34,846 nt of DNA from Chitinophagales bacterium (GCA_947449695.1 CANFST010000031.1:1-34846); one strand, 5' to 3'. Shown: positions 14,995 through 24,206, numbered from the stretch's first letter. Notes: generated by a model not told the origin, from the letters alone. Program-made: numbers and translations.

Positions 14995-15786
14995 ATGAAA
15001 AAAATCATATTAATCCTAATTAGTTTTTTCACATATATCTCAGTTTTTGCTCAACAATCTGAAATAGGTTTTTCAATTTGGATGTTTCAAGCATCTCATC
15101 GAAGCATAACTATCATTCAGTCAAATTCTTCTAATTCAAATAATATTCTAAGGCAATCTAATGGTAGTGGTTTTGGGAATATTAATATTCCTATTCAATA
15201 TAATTATGTTTTAAAAAACAATTTGAATTTAATTGTTCAATATGGTTTCTTTTTTGATAATGAAAAAAGTGACTCTAAAACAACTGCTAATTTTTCTTCT
15301 AATTATGAAACTTATATTTCAAAATTAAAATCACGAACACATCATTTTGCATTCGGCATTGGCAAACGATTTAGTGCCGAAAAATTTATTTTAGAAACAG
15401 CTCTAATGCTTCCTATTGAATATAATTATTATAACAAAACAAATTATACGCATGATTATTTTAATGCATCATCAAATGTTTTAACCACAGGCTTTGGTCA
15501 TTCCTATCTTCAAAACACATTATCATTAGGTTTGTATTTATCGCAATCGGTTTATTATAAAGTATATCCACATTTTTATTTAGGGCTTAATTTAATGGCA
15601 GGTTATTATACAGATATTAAAAATGGTACTTGGGATATATTAAATGTTACTAAAGATAATACAACTGGTAATACTAGTATTTCTACTCAATCATTGCATT
15701 ATCATAACGATATGTCATTTAGCAACAATTTCATTCCAATGTTGTCGTTGAAATATATTTTGAAAAAGAAAGAAGCTGGTAAATAG
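14995..15786 (+). CDS. Putative outer-membrane beta-barrel protein, paralogue 2
   Basis: The 263-residue tandem paralogue of the preceding gene has a signal peptide (MKKIILILISFFTYISVFAQ) and recurring strands: NLNLIVQYGFFF, HHFAFGIGKRF, ILETALMLPIEYNYY, LSLGLYLSQSVYYKVYPHFYLGLNLMAGYY and FIPMLSLKYIL. The stop-to-start gap is 2 nt (TAATCATG), so the pair is co-transcribed. Shared landmarks with paralogue 1 lie at matching positions, but loops such as the Ser/Asn-rich stretch after residue 40 have diverged. It probably sits in the outer membrane. It may form hetero-oligomers with its twin, but that is speculation. Confidence 0.65.
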   Translation: MKKIILILISFFTYISVFAQQSEIGFSIWMFQASHRSITIIQSNSSNSNNILRQSNGSGFGNINIPIQYNYVLKNNLNLIVQYGFFFDNEKSDSKTTANFSSNYETYISKLKSRTHHFAFGIGKRFSAEKFILETALMLPIEYNYYNKTNYTHDYFNASSNVLTTGFGHSYLQNTLSLGLYLSQSVYYKVYPHFYLGLNLMAGYYTDIKNGTWDILNVTKDNTTGNTSISTQSLHYHNDMSFSNNFIPMLSLKYILKKKEAGK

Positions 15787-15939
15787 CAATAATTAAATAA
15801 CACCTTTTAATACAAATGCTAAAAAAGGGCTAAAGTTCTTATCACTTATGCAAATAAGAAACACTGATTTATAAATCTTGCTTATTGATAAGTTTGAAAG
15901 AATTGAATAAAAATTAATTTCCAATAAAACAATAGTGCT

Positions 15940-16737
15940 TTATTTTTTAGAAGTAAGCGGATTGCGGAGGTTTTCAAATTGATTCAAATCGGCTCTTACA
16001 TAACCCACTGATACTTCCGATTCAACCCTTACAGGAATGCGGTTAGCATCATCAGTAATCCAGATTCGCATACCTTCACCACCTTTAAACAAACTACCTT
16101 TAATTAAATACGGTACAAATTTTACGCAACTGAAAGTACCAAATTTGGTTTTCAACATTTCTTTGCCGCCATACTTTACATATACTGGCCAAATTTCATC
16201 ATCAATAAAAATTTTAAAAGGAACTTTTTCGTCTATCTTCAGATTTTTAAAATCAATATTACGGATTGAGAACACAGCACTCATAATATCCTGAATTCCA
16301 ACCGGTACTTTATAAACTCCATTGGTTGAAATGGCAATATGTTGTTCGGGTTTAAAAGTTACATTATGATATAATCGGTATCCACCTTCATGCACATCGC
16401 GAATGAATTTAATGGGTAGCATAGTCATAGTATCTACATAACTTTCATATAAATCTTTCACTTTAAAAAACCAATCGTACGATTTATAGGTTTTTCCAAA
16501 TCCTTTAAAATGCCAGCACATTTTGTTATTGTAAGTTTCTAAATTAGCATCAAAGGTTACTTCGCCTGCAGGCATATATAAAATACTGGCAGTGTAATAA
16601 ACTTTATAATGCAGATGTTCGCCCGATTGAAAAGCACGATTAGGCAATTTATGTAGTTGCAAAGTATCGTTAGTGGCAGCAAATGACTTTGTGAAACCAA
16701 TTAAGGCAATCAAAATCAGCAGTTTTAACTTTTTCAT
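15940..16737 (-). CDS. DUF3108 domain-containing secreted protein
   Basis: The 265-residue protein has a signal peptide (about 1-20, ending SFAAT) and a DUF3108 pattern: FQSGEHLHYKVYYTASILYMPAGEVTF (36-62), a W-F-KVKD..YESYVD segment, and later GGEGMRIWITDDANRIPVRVES with GYVRADL. DUF3108 proteins are periplasmic or outer-membrane-associated, of unknown function, and have a beta-sheet-rich fold resembling lipoprotein-carrier-like sheets. It starts 5 nt after the stop of the flippase-like gene and is the last gene of a three-gene operon (DUF1003, flippase-like, DUF3108), suggesting an envelope role. Confidence 0.82.
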   Translation of the reverse strand: MKKLKLLILIALIGFTKSFAATNDTLQLHKLPNRAFQSGEHLHYKVYYTASILYMPAGEVTFDANLETYNNKMCWHFKGFGKTYKSYDWFFKVKDLYESYVDTMTMLPIKFIRDVHEGGYRLYHNVTFKPEQHIAISTNGVYKVPVGIQDIMSAVFSIRNIDFKNLKIDEKVPFKIFIDDEIWPVYVKYGGKEMLKTKFGTFSCVKFVPYLIKGSLFKGGEGMRIWITDDANRIPVRVESEVSVGYVRADLNQFENLRNPLTSKK

Positions 16738-16742
16738 GATAT

Positions 16743-17726
16743 TTAATCTTCAATTTTTTTTCTTAAAATAAATACGGCACCAATAATGGCAGGAATAATT
16801 AAGTTGATTATCCATAAAGCTGATGATGCATATACGATGCCAAACTTTGATGAAAGTGGTAAAATATAGCTAAAGAAGAATTCAGATACTTTTCCTCTTA
16901 CGCCTAATTCGGCAATAGTAAAAGTAGGAATGATAGTTTGTACAAAAAATATTAAGGCAATAATCACTAGCGATGAAAGCAGGGGAGCAGCTATTCCAAA
17001 AAACTTTATCAATAAAAAAAACTGAAAAGCAAACACTATAAACCGCAGATAAGAAAGCAGTAATAACCTGAACAAATCCCAATAACCAAATGTGCTGAGG
17101 ATGGCAAAATACTTTTTCAGCTTGCGCAAATAACTGATGCGATTAAATAAATTTTCAATCAGATTCAAATTGAAATAAATGATGAATGAAGATGCAAGCA
17201 ACAATACAATAGATATACCTAAAGTGGCTTGCAACAAAAAGTTTTCATGTGTTTTAATCAGGCTTAAATGAAGATATTTTAAAATGAAAATATATGATGC
17301 TAATAAGCCTGTGGTGAGTGTTACAATGATTTGTCCGAAACTGCCAATCAAAGTAACCACAATGCCTTTAATGCGTTGATGTTGTTGCAGAAATAAAATT
17401 CTGCCGCCAAATTCGCCAACTCTGTTGGGTGTAAAAGTTCCGATTGTAACACCACAAATAACACCTTTGAGAGATTGTAAAAAAGAAATGGGTTGCATTT
17501 TTTTAATTAGCAATCGCCATTTTAAAGCTTCAATACTCCAGTTTACAAACATCAAAACAAAGGCAGCTATCAAATATAATTTGTTGGATTGTTGCCAATC
17601 GAGCAATAAAGTTTGCCATGCATCAGCCAGTTTTTCTTTATGATTGATTTGCCACAATAGTGTACCAACAAATAATACAGCAATAATGCTTTTTATTAGT
17701 ATGCCAATAATTTTAGTTTTTTTCAA
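16743..17726 (-). CDS. Flippase-like (UPF0104 / LPG synthase TM region) membrane protein
   Basis: This 327-residue polytopic membrane protein has about eight helices. It fits the flippase-like family typified by the membrane part of lysylphosphatidylglycerol synthase (AglD/MprF-like). Family landmarks are NWSIEALKWRLLI (62-74), the conserved VGEFGGRILFLQ segment (about 102-113) and the C-terminal AELGVRG (about 271-277). Such proteins are proposed to move or modify lipid-linked substrates; the soluble synthase domain is absent here, so only the transmembrane module is present. The start is TTG at 17726 (LKKTKIIGIL), 20 nt after the stop of the DUF1003 gene, as no ATG is available upstream. 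The DUF3108 gene follows 5 nt downstream. Confidence 0.8.
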   Translation of the reverse strand: MKKTKIIGILIKSIIAVLFVGTLLWQINHKEKLADAWQTLLLDWQQSNKLYLIAAFVLMFVNWSIEALKWRLLIKKMQPISFLQSLKGVICGVTIGTFTPNRVGEFGGRILFLQQHQRIKGIVVTLIGSFGQIIVTLTTGLLASYIFILKYLHLSLIKTHENFLLQATLGISIVLLLASSFIIYFNLNLIENLFNRISYLRKLKKYFAILSTFGYWDLFRLLLLSYLRFIVFAFQFFLLIKFFGIAAPLLSSLVIIALIFFVQTIIPTFTIAELGVRGKVSEFFFSYILPLSSKFGIVYASSALWIINLIIPAIIGAVFILRKKIED

Positions 17727-17746
17727 AATGCTGAAATAATGGTGGT

Positions 17747-18220
17747 TTAGCTTTTTGGTTGGCTTGTTTTATCTAAATGTTGCACAATCTGCAATATCAT
17801 TTTGTTTTGATTTTCTAAATGCAGCAAAATAGTTTCAATTTCTCTTTCGGCTTTAGTGTTTACTTCAAAATCAGCTTCAGCTCTTGCTTCAGCATGAGCT
17901 GATTGTAGGTTTTGTCCAATCATAATTAATGGCATCAGAAATATTTGAATCATGTTCGACATGAATAACCACAAAACAAAGGCAGGATAAGGGTCGAATC
18001 TGTAATTTGCAGGTGCTAAAGTGTTAAAACTAAGCCAAATTAAAGTCCAAACAAAAATGATAATAAAGAAACCCATAGTGCCAACATGGTCAGTAATCCA
18101 TATTGCCATTTTATCCAGTTTAGATAATTTACTTTTATGCTCTTGGTTCACATTTTTAATCATTTTTCTTTTTGCTTTTAGCTCAACTAACGATAAAGGA
18201 GCATTTGTTGGTTCGGGCAT
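17747..18220 (-). CDS. DUF1003 membrane protein
   Basis: The 157-residue protein matches DUF1003: an N-terminal charged region, then LDKMAIWITDHVGTMGFFIIIFVWTLIWLSFN (helix 1), FDPYPAFVLWLFMSNMIQIFLMPLIMIGQN (helix 2), and a C-terminal acidic helix with ARAEADFEVNTKAEREIETILLHLE. It is an inner-membrane protein with both ends in the cytoplasm; the family has no established function. It is first in the minus-strand operon with the flippase-like and DUF3108 genes. A TATTTTCG box lies 19 nt upstream of the ATG. Confidence 0.88.
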   Translation of the reverse strand: MPEPTNAPLSLVELKAKRKMIKNVNQEHKSKLSKLDKMAIWITDHVGTMGFFIIIFVWTLIWLSFNTLAPANYRFDPYPAFVLWLFMSNMIQIFLMPLIMIGQNLQSAHAEARAEADFEVNTKAEREIETILLHLENQNKMILQIVQHLDKTSQPKS

Positions 18221-18239
18221 GTCAGAAATATTTTATGCA

Positions 18240-18247
18240 CGAAAATA
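18240..18247 (-). promoter_or_regulatory. Candidate -7 box for the DUF1003 operon
   Basis: Minus-strand TATTTTCG (one base from TAnnTTTG) ends 19 nt before the ATG at 18220. TTA, one mismatch from the -33 TTG, lies at 19-nt spacing. Confidence 0.4.
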
Positions 18248-18362
18248 GATGATTTTTGCTTGTCATTAAAAAATAGATACATCCAGTAATTCAATTTGTT
18301 TCAATTAAAAATAAAGGCTTGCAACCTTTTTAATCAATTGTTCGTCTTAAAAATGATAGCTA

Positions 18363-18392
18363 TTGTTTATTATCTAAAATAGTTTATTTTTG
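18363..18392 (+). promoter_or_regulatory. Promoter of the C10 peptidase gene
   Basis: TTG (18363-18365), exactly 19 nt, then TATTTTTG (18385-18392): a full match to the Bacteroidota -33/-7 pattern. The ATG follows 52 nt after the box, giving a normal leader. Confidence 0.65.
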
Positions 18393-18444
18393 TCAGCAAT
18401 TCTTTTCTATCATAACCATTAAATTAAAATCAATAAATAATTAA

Positions 18445-20280
18445 ATGAAAAAGATTTTTACGTTAGGCTTATCAGTATTGTTCTCAGTTTTTGCCTTTTC
18501 AAAATCAGTTGATTTATTAACGGCACAAAAAGTAGCGGAAAACTATTTTAAACATTATACAAATGCTCATGATGCAACATTAATGCAAGATCATTTTTAT
18601 ACTGATGCTACACAAAATTTCTCTTTTTATGTTTTCGATTTTGCACCAACGGGTTTTATAATAGTTTCAGCCGATGATCGTTGTTTGCCAATAATTGGTT
18701 ATTCAAATGAATGTAATTATACTGAACCTTTAGCAGGCACTGCAATTAAAAATTGGTTAGATGGCAGAGCAACAGAAATTCAGTATGTTGTTAAAAATAA
18801 TTTACCTGCTGATGATAATATCAATCAACAATGGATGAATGGCATTAATAATTCAATTGCCCGTGCAAAATCAGGTAGTAGTATTTCTCCGTTATTAGGT
18901 TCAATTAAATGGGATCAAGGAAATTATTATAATTACTATTGCCCAACAGATGCATCATCAGTTATTGGTAATGGAAAAGTTCCAACAGGATGTGTTGCTA
19001 CAGCAATGGCACAGATAATGAAATATTGGAATTACCCAAGTGTTGGTAATGGTTCTCATTCTTATACAGCTTCTGGTTATGGTTCACAATCAGCTAATTT
19101 CGGAACAACACATTATGATTTTAAATCAATGAAAAACACTGCTAACAGCACATCTTATACTCAGATTGCTCGATTGATTTATCATTGTGGAGTCGCAATT
19201 AATATGGGTTTCGGGCCTACAGGTAGCGGAGCTCAAATGATAGGAGGAGGTAATTCAGCTTTAAATGCATTTAAAAATTATTTCAGATATAACTCAACCA
19301 AAATTAAAGGATATGCTCAGAGTAGCTATACAAATACCCAATGGATTAATATGATTGAAGCAGAATTAAAACTTCATCGTCCAATTCAATATGATGGTTA
19401 TGATCCTTCAAATGAAGGTCATTCATGGGTATGTGATGGCTTTGATACCAACGATAATTTGCACATGAATTGGGGTTGGGGAGGCACTGATAATGGATTT
19501 TATGCAGTTGGCTCTTTAAATCCACCTTCTTTAGGAACAGGAGGAGGAAGTGGTGGAGGTTTTAATGCAGGTGATGGTATTATTATGGGAATTGAACCTT
19601 TAGGAGATCCATATGAGGGAACAAATGGCAATAACAAGTATTCAACAGCTTATAAAGTGCCATTAAATTTTGTAAATGATACAGTAAGTTTTGTTACCAA
19701 CTATGCTTCTTTTCATACTATCACTGATACAGATTATTATCAATTTAGTTTACCAGCAGGTTATGATTATAGTATTACAAATAGTGCGTTATTTGATAAG
19801 TATTATATGCAGGCTGTAGGCAATTTTAATGAAGATGCACAATGTATGTACACAACTGATTCAGCTAATTGGATTGGAATATTTGATGACGTAATTAATG
19901 ATTTTTCGATGAGTTGTGGCGGCGAATTAATGTTTAAAGTGTTTCCTTTTTTAGCAACTGATATGGGTACATATCAATTAAATGTTCATTTATCAAGAAC
20001 TGCAAAATCGTGTACAACAGGAATAGATAATATTGCTGAAAATAAAATAAACATATTCCCAAATCCGGCTTCCGATAAAGTTATAATTATAAGTTCATTA
20101 CCTGTTCAAACTATTCAGATTGTTGATGTGATGGGTAGATTATTACTTTCTAAAACTTTTGATGGACGTTCAATGTTGTCATCGACTATTGATACAAAAG
20201 AGTTTGGTAATGGCATTTACTTTATTCAAATTAAAACTTCTTCTCAAAACATTACTCAAAAAATTATTGTACAACATTAA
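18445..20280 (+). CDS. T9SS-sorted C10 family cysteine peptidase (streptopain-like)
   Basis: The 611-residue preproprotein has a signal peptide (1-18), a propeptide (about 20-150, with AQKVAENYFKHYT and the FIIVSADDR motif) and a C10 catalytic domain (about 150-375). The nucleophile Cys183 is in VPTGCVATAMAQIMKYWNYP. The catalytic His326 is in EGHSWVCDGF, followed by LHMNWGWGGTDNGFY with the supporting Trp. A beta-rich region follows (about 385-530), and the last 80 or so residues are a T9SS type A tail (IFPNPASDKV, GNGIYFIQIK, KIIVQH). Known relatives include streptopain, interpain and Bacteroides fragipains. It should be secreted to the cell surface or medium and activated by propeptide removal. 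A lipoprotein gene follows at 29 nt and may be co-transcribed. Confidence 0.93.
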   Translation: MKKIFTLGLSVLFSVFAFSKSVDLLTAQKVAENYFKHYTNAHDATLMQDHFYTDATQNFSFYVFDFAPTGFIIVSADDRCLPIIGYSNECNYTEPLAGTAIKNWLDGRATEIQYVVKNNLPADDNINQQWMNGINNSIARAKSGSSISPLLGSIKWDQGNYYNYYCPTDASSVIGNGKVPTGCVATAMAQIMKYWNYPSVGNGSHSYTASGYGSQSANFGTTHYDFKSMKNTANSTSYTQIARLIYHCGVAINMGFGPTGSGAQMIGGGNSALNAFKNYFRYNSTKIKGYAQSSYTNTQWINMIEAELKLHRPIQYDGYDPSNEGHSWVCDGFDTNDNLHMNWGWGGTDNGFYAVGSLNPPSLGTGGGSGGGFNAGDGIIMGIEPLGDPYEGTNGNNKYSTAYKVPLNFVNDTVSFVTNYASFHTITDTDYYQFSLPAGYDYSITNSALFDKYYMQAVGNFNEDAQCMYTTDSANWIGIFDDVINDFSMSCGGELMFKVFPFLATDMGTYQLNVHLSRTAKSCTTGIDNIAENKINIFPNPASDKVIIISSLPVQTIQIVDVMGRLLLSKTFDGRSMLSSTIDTKEFGNGIYFIQIKTSSQNITQKIIVQH

Positions 20281-20308
20281 TTCAGTTAAATAAATATTTT
20301 AAAAGGTC

Positions 20309-20872
20309 ATGAACAAACAACATTTTAGTATTCTTGCGGTTTCAATTCTTGCTATTATCATTATAGCTTGCGGACATTCAAAATCTACTGTAAAAACTGC
20401 TGACGAATCTTCTAAAGCAACAGCTCAATCTGCAAAATCAGCTCATAACAAAACAACAGGTCCTCCGATGATCATTTATAGAACATCAAAGGATTATAGC
20501 CAGAATGTTCCAGTTACTTTATCTGATGATGGTACTAAAATAATTTCATATCCTGCTCCAAGCGATTTAAAAATAAATGGGAATTTTGTTTACCCAACAT
20601 CTTTAGGAAATGGTTATTGGTTAGATAATCGTGGACTAAATGAACATACTGCTTTTTTAGATATGACTTATGAGGATTATTCTAATGCACCAGAAGCAAT
20701 GTTAAATCCAATAGAGTTATATAATAGAGTTATCGACAAACGTCCTTTTGTAAAAATATATACTTGCAATTTAAGAAGTTCTTATGGTGATTCTTTAGTT
20801 AAAAAAGCTACCCAATTAGTTATTAGTGGCGATTTAATGAAAGTTTGCAAATGCAATAATGAGTCTCATTAA
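20309..20872 (+). CDS. Conserved hypothetical lipoprotein beside the C10 peptidase
   Basis: The 187-residue product has a lipoprotein signal (LAIIIIAC, lipid-bearing Cys at 21) and then a Ser/Thr/Lys/Ala-rich linker (about 22-50). The conserved-looking globular part begins PPMIIYRTSKDYSQNVPVTLSDDGT. It continues with GYWLDNRGLNEHTAFLD and MTYEDYSNAPEAMLNPIELYNRVIDKRPF, and ends with three cysteines (Cys173, Cys180 and Cys182 by eye). I recall the KDYxxNVPVTLS / LDNRGxNE pattern from uncharacterised Bacteroidota proteins but cannot name a function. Start ATG 20309 has AAAAGG upstream. Its position 29 nt after the C10 peptidase raises the idea of a partner or inhibitor, as C10 peptidases elsewhere sit beside inhibitor genes. 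It does not visibly resemble the propeptide, so that remains a guess. Confidence 0.8.
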   Translation: MNKQHFSILAVSILAIIIIACGHSKSTVKTADESSKATAQSAKSAHNKTTGPPMIIYRTSKDYSQNVPVTLSDDGTKIISYPAPSDLKINGNFVYPTSLGNGYWLDNRGLNEHTAFLDMTYEDYSNAPEAMLNPIELYNRVIDKRPFVKIYTCNLRSSYGDSLVKKATQLVISGDLMKVCKCNNESH

Positions 20873-20888
20873 TAACTTGTCTTCTCTT

Positions 20889-21572
20889 TTAATCTCTGTT
20901 GTCAGTTATTTCTATTCCAGGATGTTTTTTTGAATCGAAAGTAAAGAAAGCATCTTCTAATGGTGTATTAGCGGAAAAATTAACTACTTCGTAAGTGTAA
21001 TGATTCCCATTCTTGTCAAATATTTTTGTTTTTGCAATGCTTTGGTTGGCTTTATCAATGTATAATTTTAATTTGAAATAGCTTTTTGTTTTATCTGTTG
21101 GGGTAAGCTCAATTACCTGATATTCTTTACCACCTTCTTTTTCATTATTGGCAAGTTGATAGATGAATCCAGATTCATACATAGTGAAAATTTCAGCCGG
21201 ATTAATGCCTTTGTTTTTCTGTTCATTTTTATTAATGGTTACTTCGTTTTCATCTTTCGAGTAAGTCCAGATTTGATTTGCATCACATATGATTTGGATA
21301 TTACCCATTTCAACCAAGTATTTTGCACCTTTTAGAGTAATAGTACCTGATTTTTCTTCCTTGGTTTTGCTGGCGGCATTTTCAAGCATAAATTTAAAAC
21401 CAGCTTTAATTGTTTTGAATGATTTATATTTCTTGCTTAAGCCATCTAAAATGATTTTAGCTTTAGGATCATTAGTTGCTGGTTTGTTTTGAGCTGATAA
21501 ATGCTGAAAACTGATTGAAAAACATAGCAACATTGTTGCAAATCCAAATCGAGATAATAATATTGATTTCAT
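20889..21572 (-). CDS. LolA-like outer membrane lipoprotein carrier protein
   Basis: From ATG 21572 the product is 227 residues; this start gives a proper signal peptide (MKSILLSRFGFATMLLCFSISF..SAQ), and the longer frame upstream would bury it. The mature part follows the LolA half-barrel pattern: a YKSFKTIKAGFKFMLEN strand-helix start, KSGTITLKGAKYLVEMGNIQIICDANQIWTYS and EVTINKNEQKNKGINPAEIFTMYESGF, then beta strands ending GIEITD. LolA-family proteins chaperone lipoproteins across the periplasm; Bacteroidota usually carry several divergent homologues, and true lipoprotein transport by this one is an inference. A TATATTTG box lies 17 nt upstream. It is convergent with the lipoprotein gene. 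Confidence 0.85.
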   Translation of the reverse strand: MKSILLSRFGFATMLLCFSISFQHLSAQNKPATNDPKAKIILDGLSKKYKSFKTIKAGFKFMLENAASKTKEEKSGTITLKGAKYLVEMGNIQIICDANQIWTYSKDENEVTINKNEQKNKGINPAEIFTMYESGFIYQLANNEKEGGKEYQVIELTPTDKTKSYFKLKLYIDKANQSIAKTKIFDKNGNHYTYEVVNFSANTPLEDAFFTFDSKKHPGIEITDNRD

Positions 21573-21589
21573 TAATTTATTTATTGTTG

Positions 21590-21597
21590 CAAATATA
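21590..21597 (-). promoter_or_regulatory. -7 box for the LolA-like gene
   Basis: Minus-strand TATATTTG, a perfect TAnnTTTG match, ends 17 nt before the ATG at 21572. This supports ATG 21572 over the upstream start at 21611, which lies upstream of the box. Confidence 0.5.
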
Positions 21598-21633
21598 TAA
21601 TTGAAAACCATGCCAATTTTTTAAAAAAAATAC

Positions 21634-22845
21634 TCAACTGTATAATGTTTCTTCCACACTCTCAACCACAGCATTGATAACCATTTGCAGCATTTCATCA
21701 TTCAAATCATAAAATACGGGTAATGAAATTTCCGATTCAAATAGTTTGTTTGCGATTGGATAATTTTCAATTTTATAACCGGCATTTTTATATACACTCA
21801 ACAATGGTAATGGTTTGAAGTGTACATTCACTGAAACATCTTTATCAAATATTTTTTGAATGATGTCATTGCGTTGTTGCATTGTTACATTTTTTATACG
21901 CAATGGATACACATGATACGATGAAATTTTATCAGCTGTTTGAAATGGTGGCACTATTGCCCAATCATACTTTTTGAAAGCATTATCATACGTTTCAAAA
22001 ATGTGCTTGCGCTGCGGTAAAATTATTGGCTCATAATGTTTGAACTGTGCTAAACCAACAGCGGCGCAAATGTCAGGCATATTACATTTATAACCTGCTT
22101 CAATGATATCATACTCCCAGGCACCCTTTTGTGTTTTCGCCAACGCATCTTTTGTTTGCCCATGCAATGATTTAATATAAAGCGATTTGTAAATTTCTTC
22201 ATTGTTGAATGGTACAGGTAAATTCAAACACAAAGCGCCGCCTTCAGCAGTAGTTAAATTTTTTACAGCATGAAATGAAAACACAGTTGCATCACACAAA
22301 GTGCCTGTGCGCTTGCCTTTGTAATGTGCGCCTAATGAATGCGCAGCATCACTCAAAATCATTATTCTGCCTAATTGTTGTTGAATTTCATTATTTGCCT
22401 GATAAATATTTTTTGTAGAATTTACTAACGCATTCAACTCATTATAATCACACGGAAAACCAGCAAAATCAACAGGCATGATGGCTTTGGTTTTTGAAGT
22501 AATGGCACGTTTTACATTTTCTATAGAAATATTGAAATCATTTTCGTTCACATCCACCATCACAGGTGTTGCGCCACAGTGCATTACCACGTTTGCAGTG
22601 GCTGAATAAGTATAAGCAGGTACAATCACTTCATCACCTGCCGAAATGCCCAACCAGCGCAGCATTAACTCTAATCCTGCTGTTGCAGAGTTCAAGCACA
22701 AAACAGTTTTTGCGCCCACATACTCACCCACAACTTTTTCCAACGCTTTCGTTTTCGGTCCTGTTGTAATCCAACCGCTTCGCAATGCTGAGGTTACTTC
22801 AGCAATTACATCTTCGTTTATGAATGGTGGTGAAAATGGAATCAT
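21634..22845 (-). CDS. DegT/DnrJ/EryC1/StrS family PLP aminotransferase
   Basis: This 403-residue sugar aminotransferase-type PLP enzyme has SGWITTGPKTKALE near the N-terminus, NSATAGLELMLR, VIVPAYTYSATANVV, SDAAHSLGAHYKGKRTG with the cofactor-binding Asp166, and FSFHAVKNLTTAEGG with the Schiff-base lysine 195. The C-terminal half has YHVYPLRI and VNVHFKPLPLLSVYKNAGY. Family members transaminate nucleotide-linked keto-sugars for cell-surface glycans, for example UDP-linked 4-keto sugars. No other sugar-nucleotide gene flanks it here, so it appears to be a stand-alone locus; the exact sugar cannot be read. It is divergent from rarA with a 76-nt gap. Confidence 0.92.
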   Translation of the reverse strand: MIPFSPPFINEDVIAEVTSALRSGWITTGPKTKALEKVVGEYVGAKTVLCLNSATAGLELMLRWLGISAGDEVIVPAYTYSATANVVMHCGATPVMVDVNENDFNISIENVKRAITSKTKAIMPVDFAGFPCDYNELNALVNSTKNIYQANNEIQQQLGRIMILSDAAHSLGAHYKGKRTGTLCDATVFSFHAVKNLTTAEGGALCLNLPVPFNNEEIYKSLYIKSLHGQTKDALAKTQKGAWEYDIIEAGYKCNMPDICAAVGLAQFKHYEPIILPQRKHIFETYDNAFKKYDWAIVPPFQTADKISSYHVYPLRIKNVTMQQRNDIIQKIFDKDVSVNVHFKPLPLLSVYKNAGYKIENYPIANKLFESEISLPVFYDLNDEMLQMVINAVVESVEETLYS

Positions 22846-22893
22846 GTCAATTTCTTTTTAAAATATTTCTGCAAAGAAAATTAAAACAGTAGG

Positions 22894-22901
22894 TAGTTTC
22901 G
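22894..22901 (+). promoter_or_regulatory. Candidate -7 box for rarA
   Basis: TAGTTTCG, one base from TAnnTTTG, ends 20 nt before the ATG at 22922. No -33 TTG at exact spacing. Confidence 0.35.
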
Positions 22902-22921
22902 TGTTTTATAAATAAAATTTT

Positions 22922-24190
22922 ATGAACCAAATTCCTTTGGCTGAACGCATGCGCCCGAAAGACTTAAACACTTTTATCGGACAACAACATTTGGTGGGCG
23001 ACGGACAAGTTTTGAAAAATATGATTACTCACAAACAGTTGAGCAGTTTGATTTTTTGGGGCCCACCGGGCGTTGGAAAAACAACATTGGCTCATATTCT
23101 GGCAGCTGATGTGGGTTTACCAATTTTTACTTTAAGTGCCATTGAAAGCGGTGTGAAAGATATTCGAAGTGTGATTGAACAAGCAAAAACAAAAGGCAAA
23201 GCCATTTTATTTATTGATGAAATTCATCGCTTTAATAAATCGCAACAAGATTCTTTATTGGGTGCTGTTGAAAAAGGAATTGTTACATTGATTGGTGCTA
23301 CAACAGAAAATCCTTCCTTTGAAGTCATTGCTCCACTACTTTCCCGATGTCAGGTGTATGTTCTACAACCCTTATCCGAAGCAGAATTGCTGGCTTTGAT
23401 GCAACAATCATTAACGCAAGATGAATGGTTGAAAAATTATGAAATCAAAATTTCAGAGCATGAAGCTTTGTTGCAAATGAGTGGTGGTGATGCTCGAAAA
23501 CTATTGAATTTATTGGAGTTGGTGGTGCAATCGCTCGGCGAAAAAAATAAGAAAATAGAAATCACCAACGATGTGGTGATGAAAATTTTGCAACGCAAAA
23601 TGGCGTTGTATGATAAAAATGGAGAGCAACATTACGATATCATTTCTGCATTCATCAAAAGCATGAGAGGCAGCGACCCCAATGCTGCGGTGTATTATTT
23701 GGCACGAATGATCGAGGCTGGCGAAGACCCCAAATTTATTGCTCGGCGCATGTTAATTTTAGCCAGCGAAGATATTGGCAATGCCAACCCAACTGCGATG
23801 GTGATTGCCAACAATTGTTTTCAGGCGGTGGATGTAATTGGCTATCCTGAATGCAGAATTATTTTGAGTCAATGTGCCATTTATTTGGCCACTTCGTCAA
23901 AAAGCAATGCTTCCTACATGGCTATTGAAGTGGCTTTGAGTGAAGTGAGAAAAAGCGGAGATTTATCTGTGCCATTGCATTTACGCAATGCGCCTACAAA
24001 ATTGATGAAGAATTTAGACTATGGGAAAAATTATCAGTATGCCCATTCATTCGAAAATAATTTTGTGGAACAAGAATTTTTACCCGAAAAAATTTCAGGA
24101 AAAATATTCTATTCGCCGGGCAATAATGCCAGAGAAAATGAAGCGAAAACTTTTTTAAATAAAAGATGGAAAGGAAAATATGGCTATTAA
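22922..24190 (+). CDS. rarA: Replication-associated recombination protein A (AAA+ ATPase)
   Basis: The 422-residue RarA/MgsA/WRNIP1-family AAA+ ATPase acts at stalled replication forks. Near the N-terminus is [22 protein letters not shown], then Walker A GPPGVGKT (47-54), Walker [10 protein letters not shown] (97-105), sensor 1 [10 protein letters not shown], and an arginine-finger region PLLSRCQVY. The C-terminal tetramerisation part has [39 protein letters not shown] and ends near the GYxYAH-type segment ([11 protein letters not shown]). Length and motif order are standard. It is convergent with crcB, 16 nt away, with no clear hairpin between. Confidence 0.96.
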   Translation: MNQIPLAERMRPKDLNTFIGQQHLVGDGQVLKNMITHKQLSSLIFWGPPGVGKTTLAHILAADVGLPIFTLSAIESGVKDIRSVIEQAKTKGKAILFIDEIHRFNKSQQDSLLGAVEKGIVTLIGATTENPSFEVIAPLLSRCQVYVLQPLSEAELLALMQQSLTQDEWLKNYEIKISEHEALLQMSGGDARKLLNLLELVVQSLGEKNKKIEITNDVVMKILQRKMALYDKNGEQHYDIISAFIKSMRGSDPNAAVYYLARMIEAGEDPKFIARRMLILASEDIGNANPTAMVIANNCFQAVDVIGYPECRIILSQCAIYLATSSKSNASYMAIEVALSEVRKSGDLSVPLHLRNAPTKLMKNLDYGKNYQYAHSFENNFVEQEFLPEKISGKIFYSPGNNARENEAKTFLNKRWKGKYGY

Positions 24191-24206
24191 AAAAAATTGA
24201 ATGGTA

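Noticed and set aside
15836-15860. Inverted repeat TTCTTAT / ATAAGAA after the second barrel gene
   Set aside because: Only 7 A/T-rich pairs with an 11-nt loop and no T tract; too weak to call a terminator.
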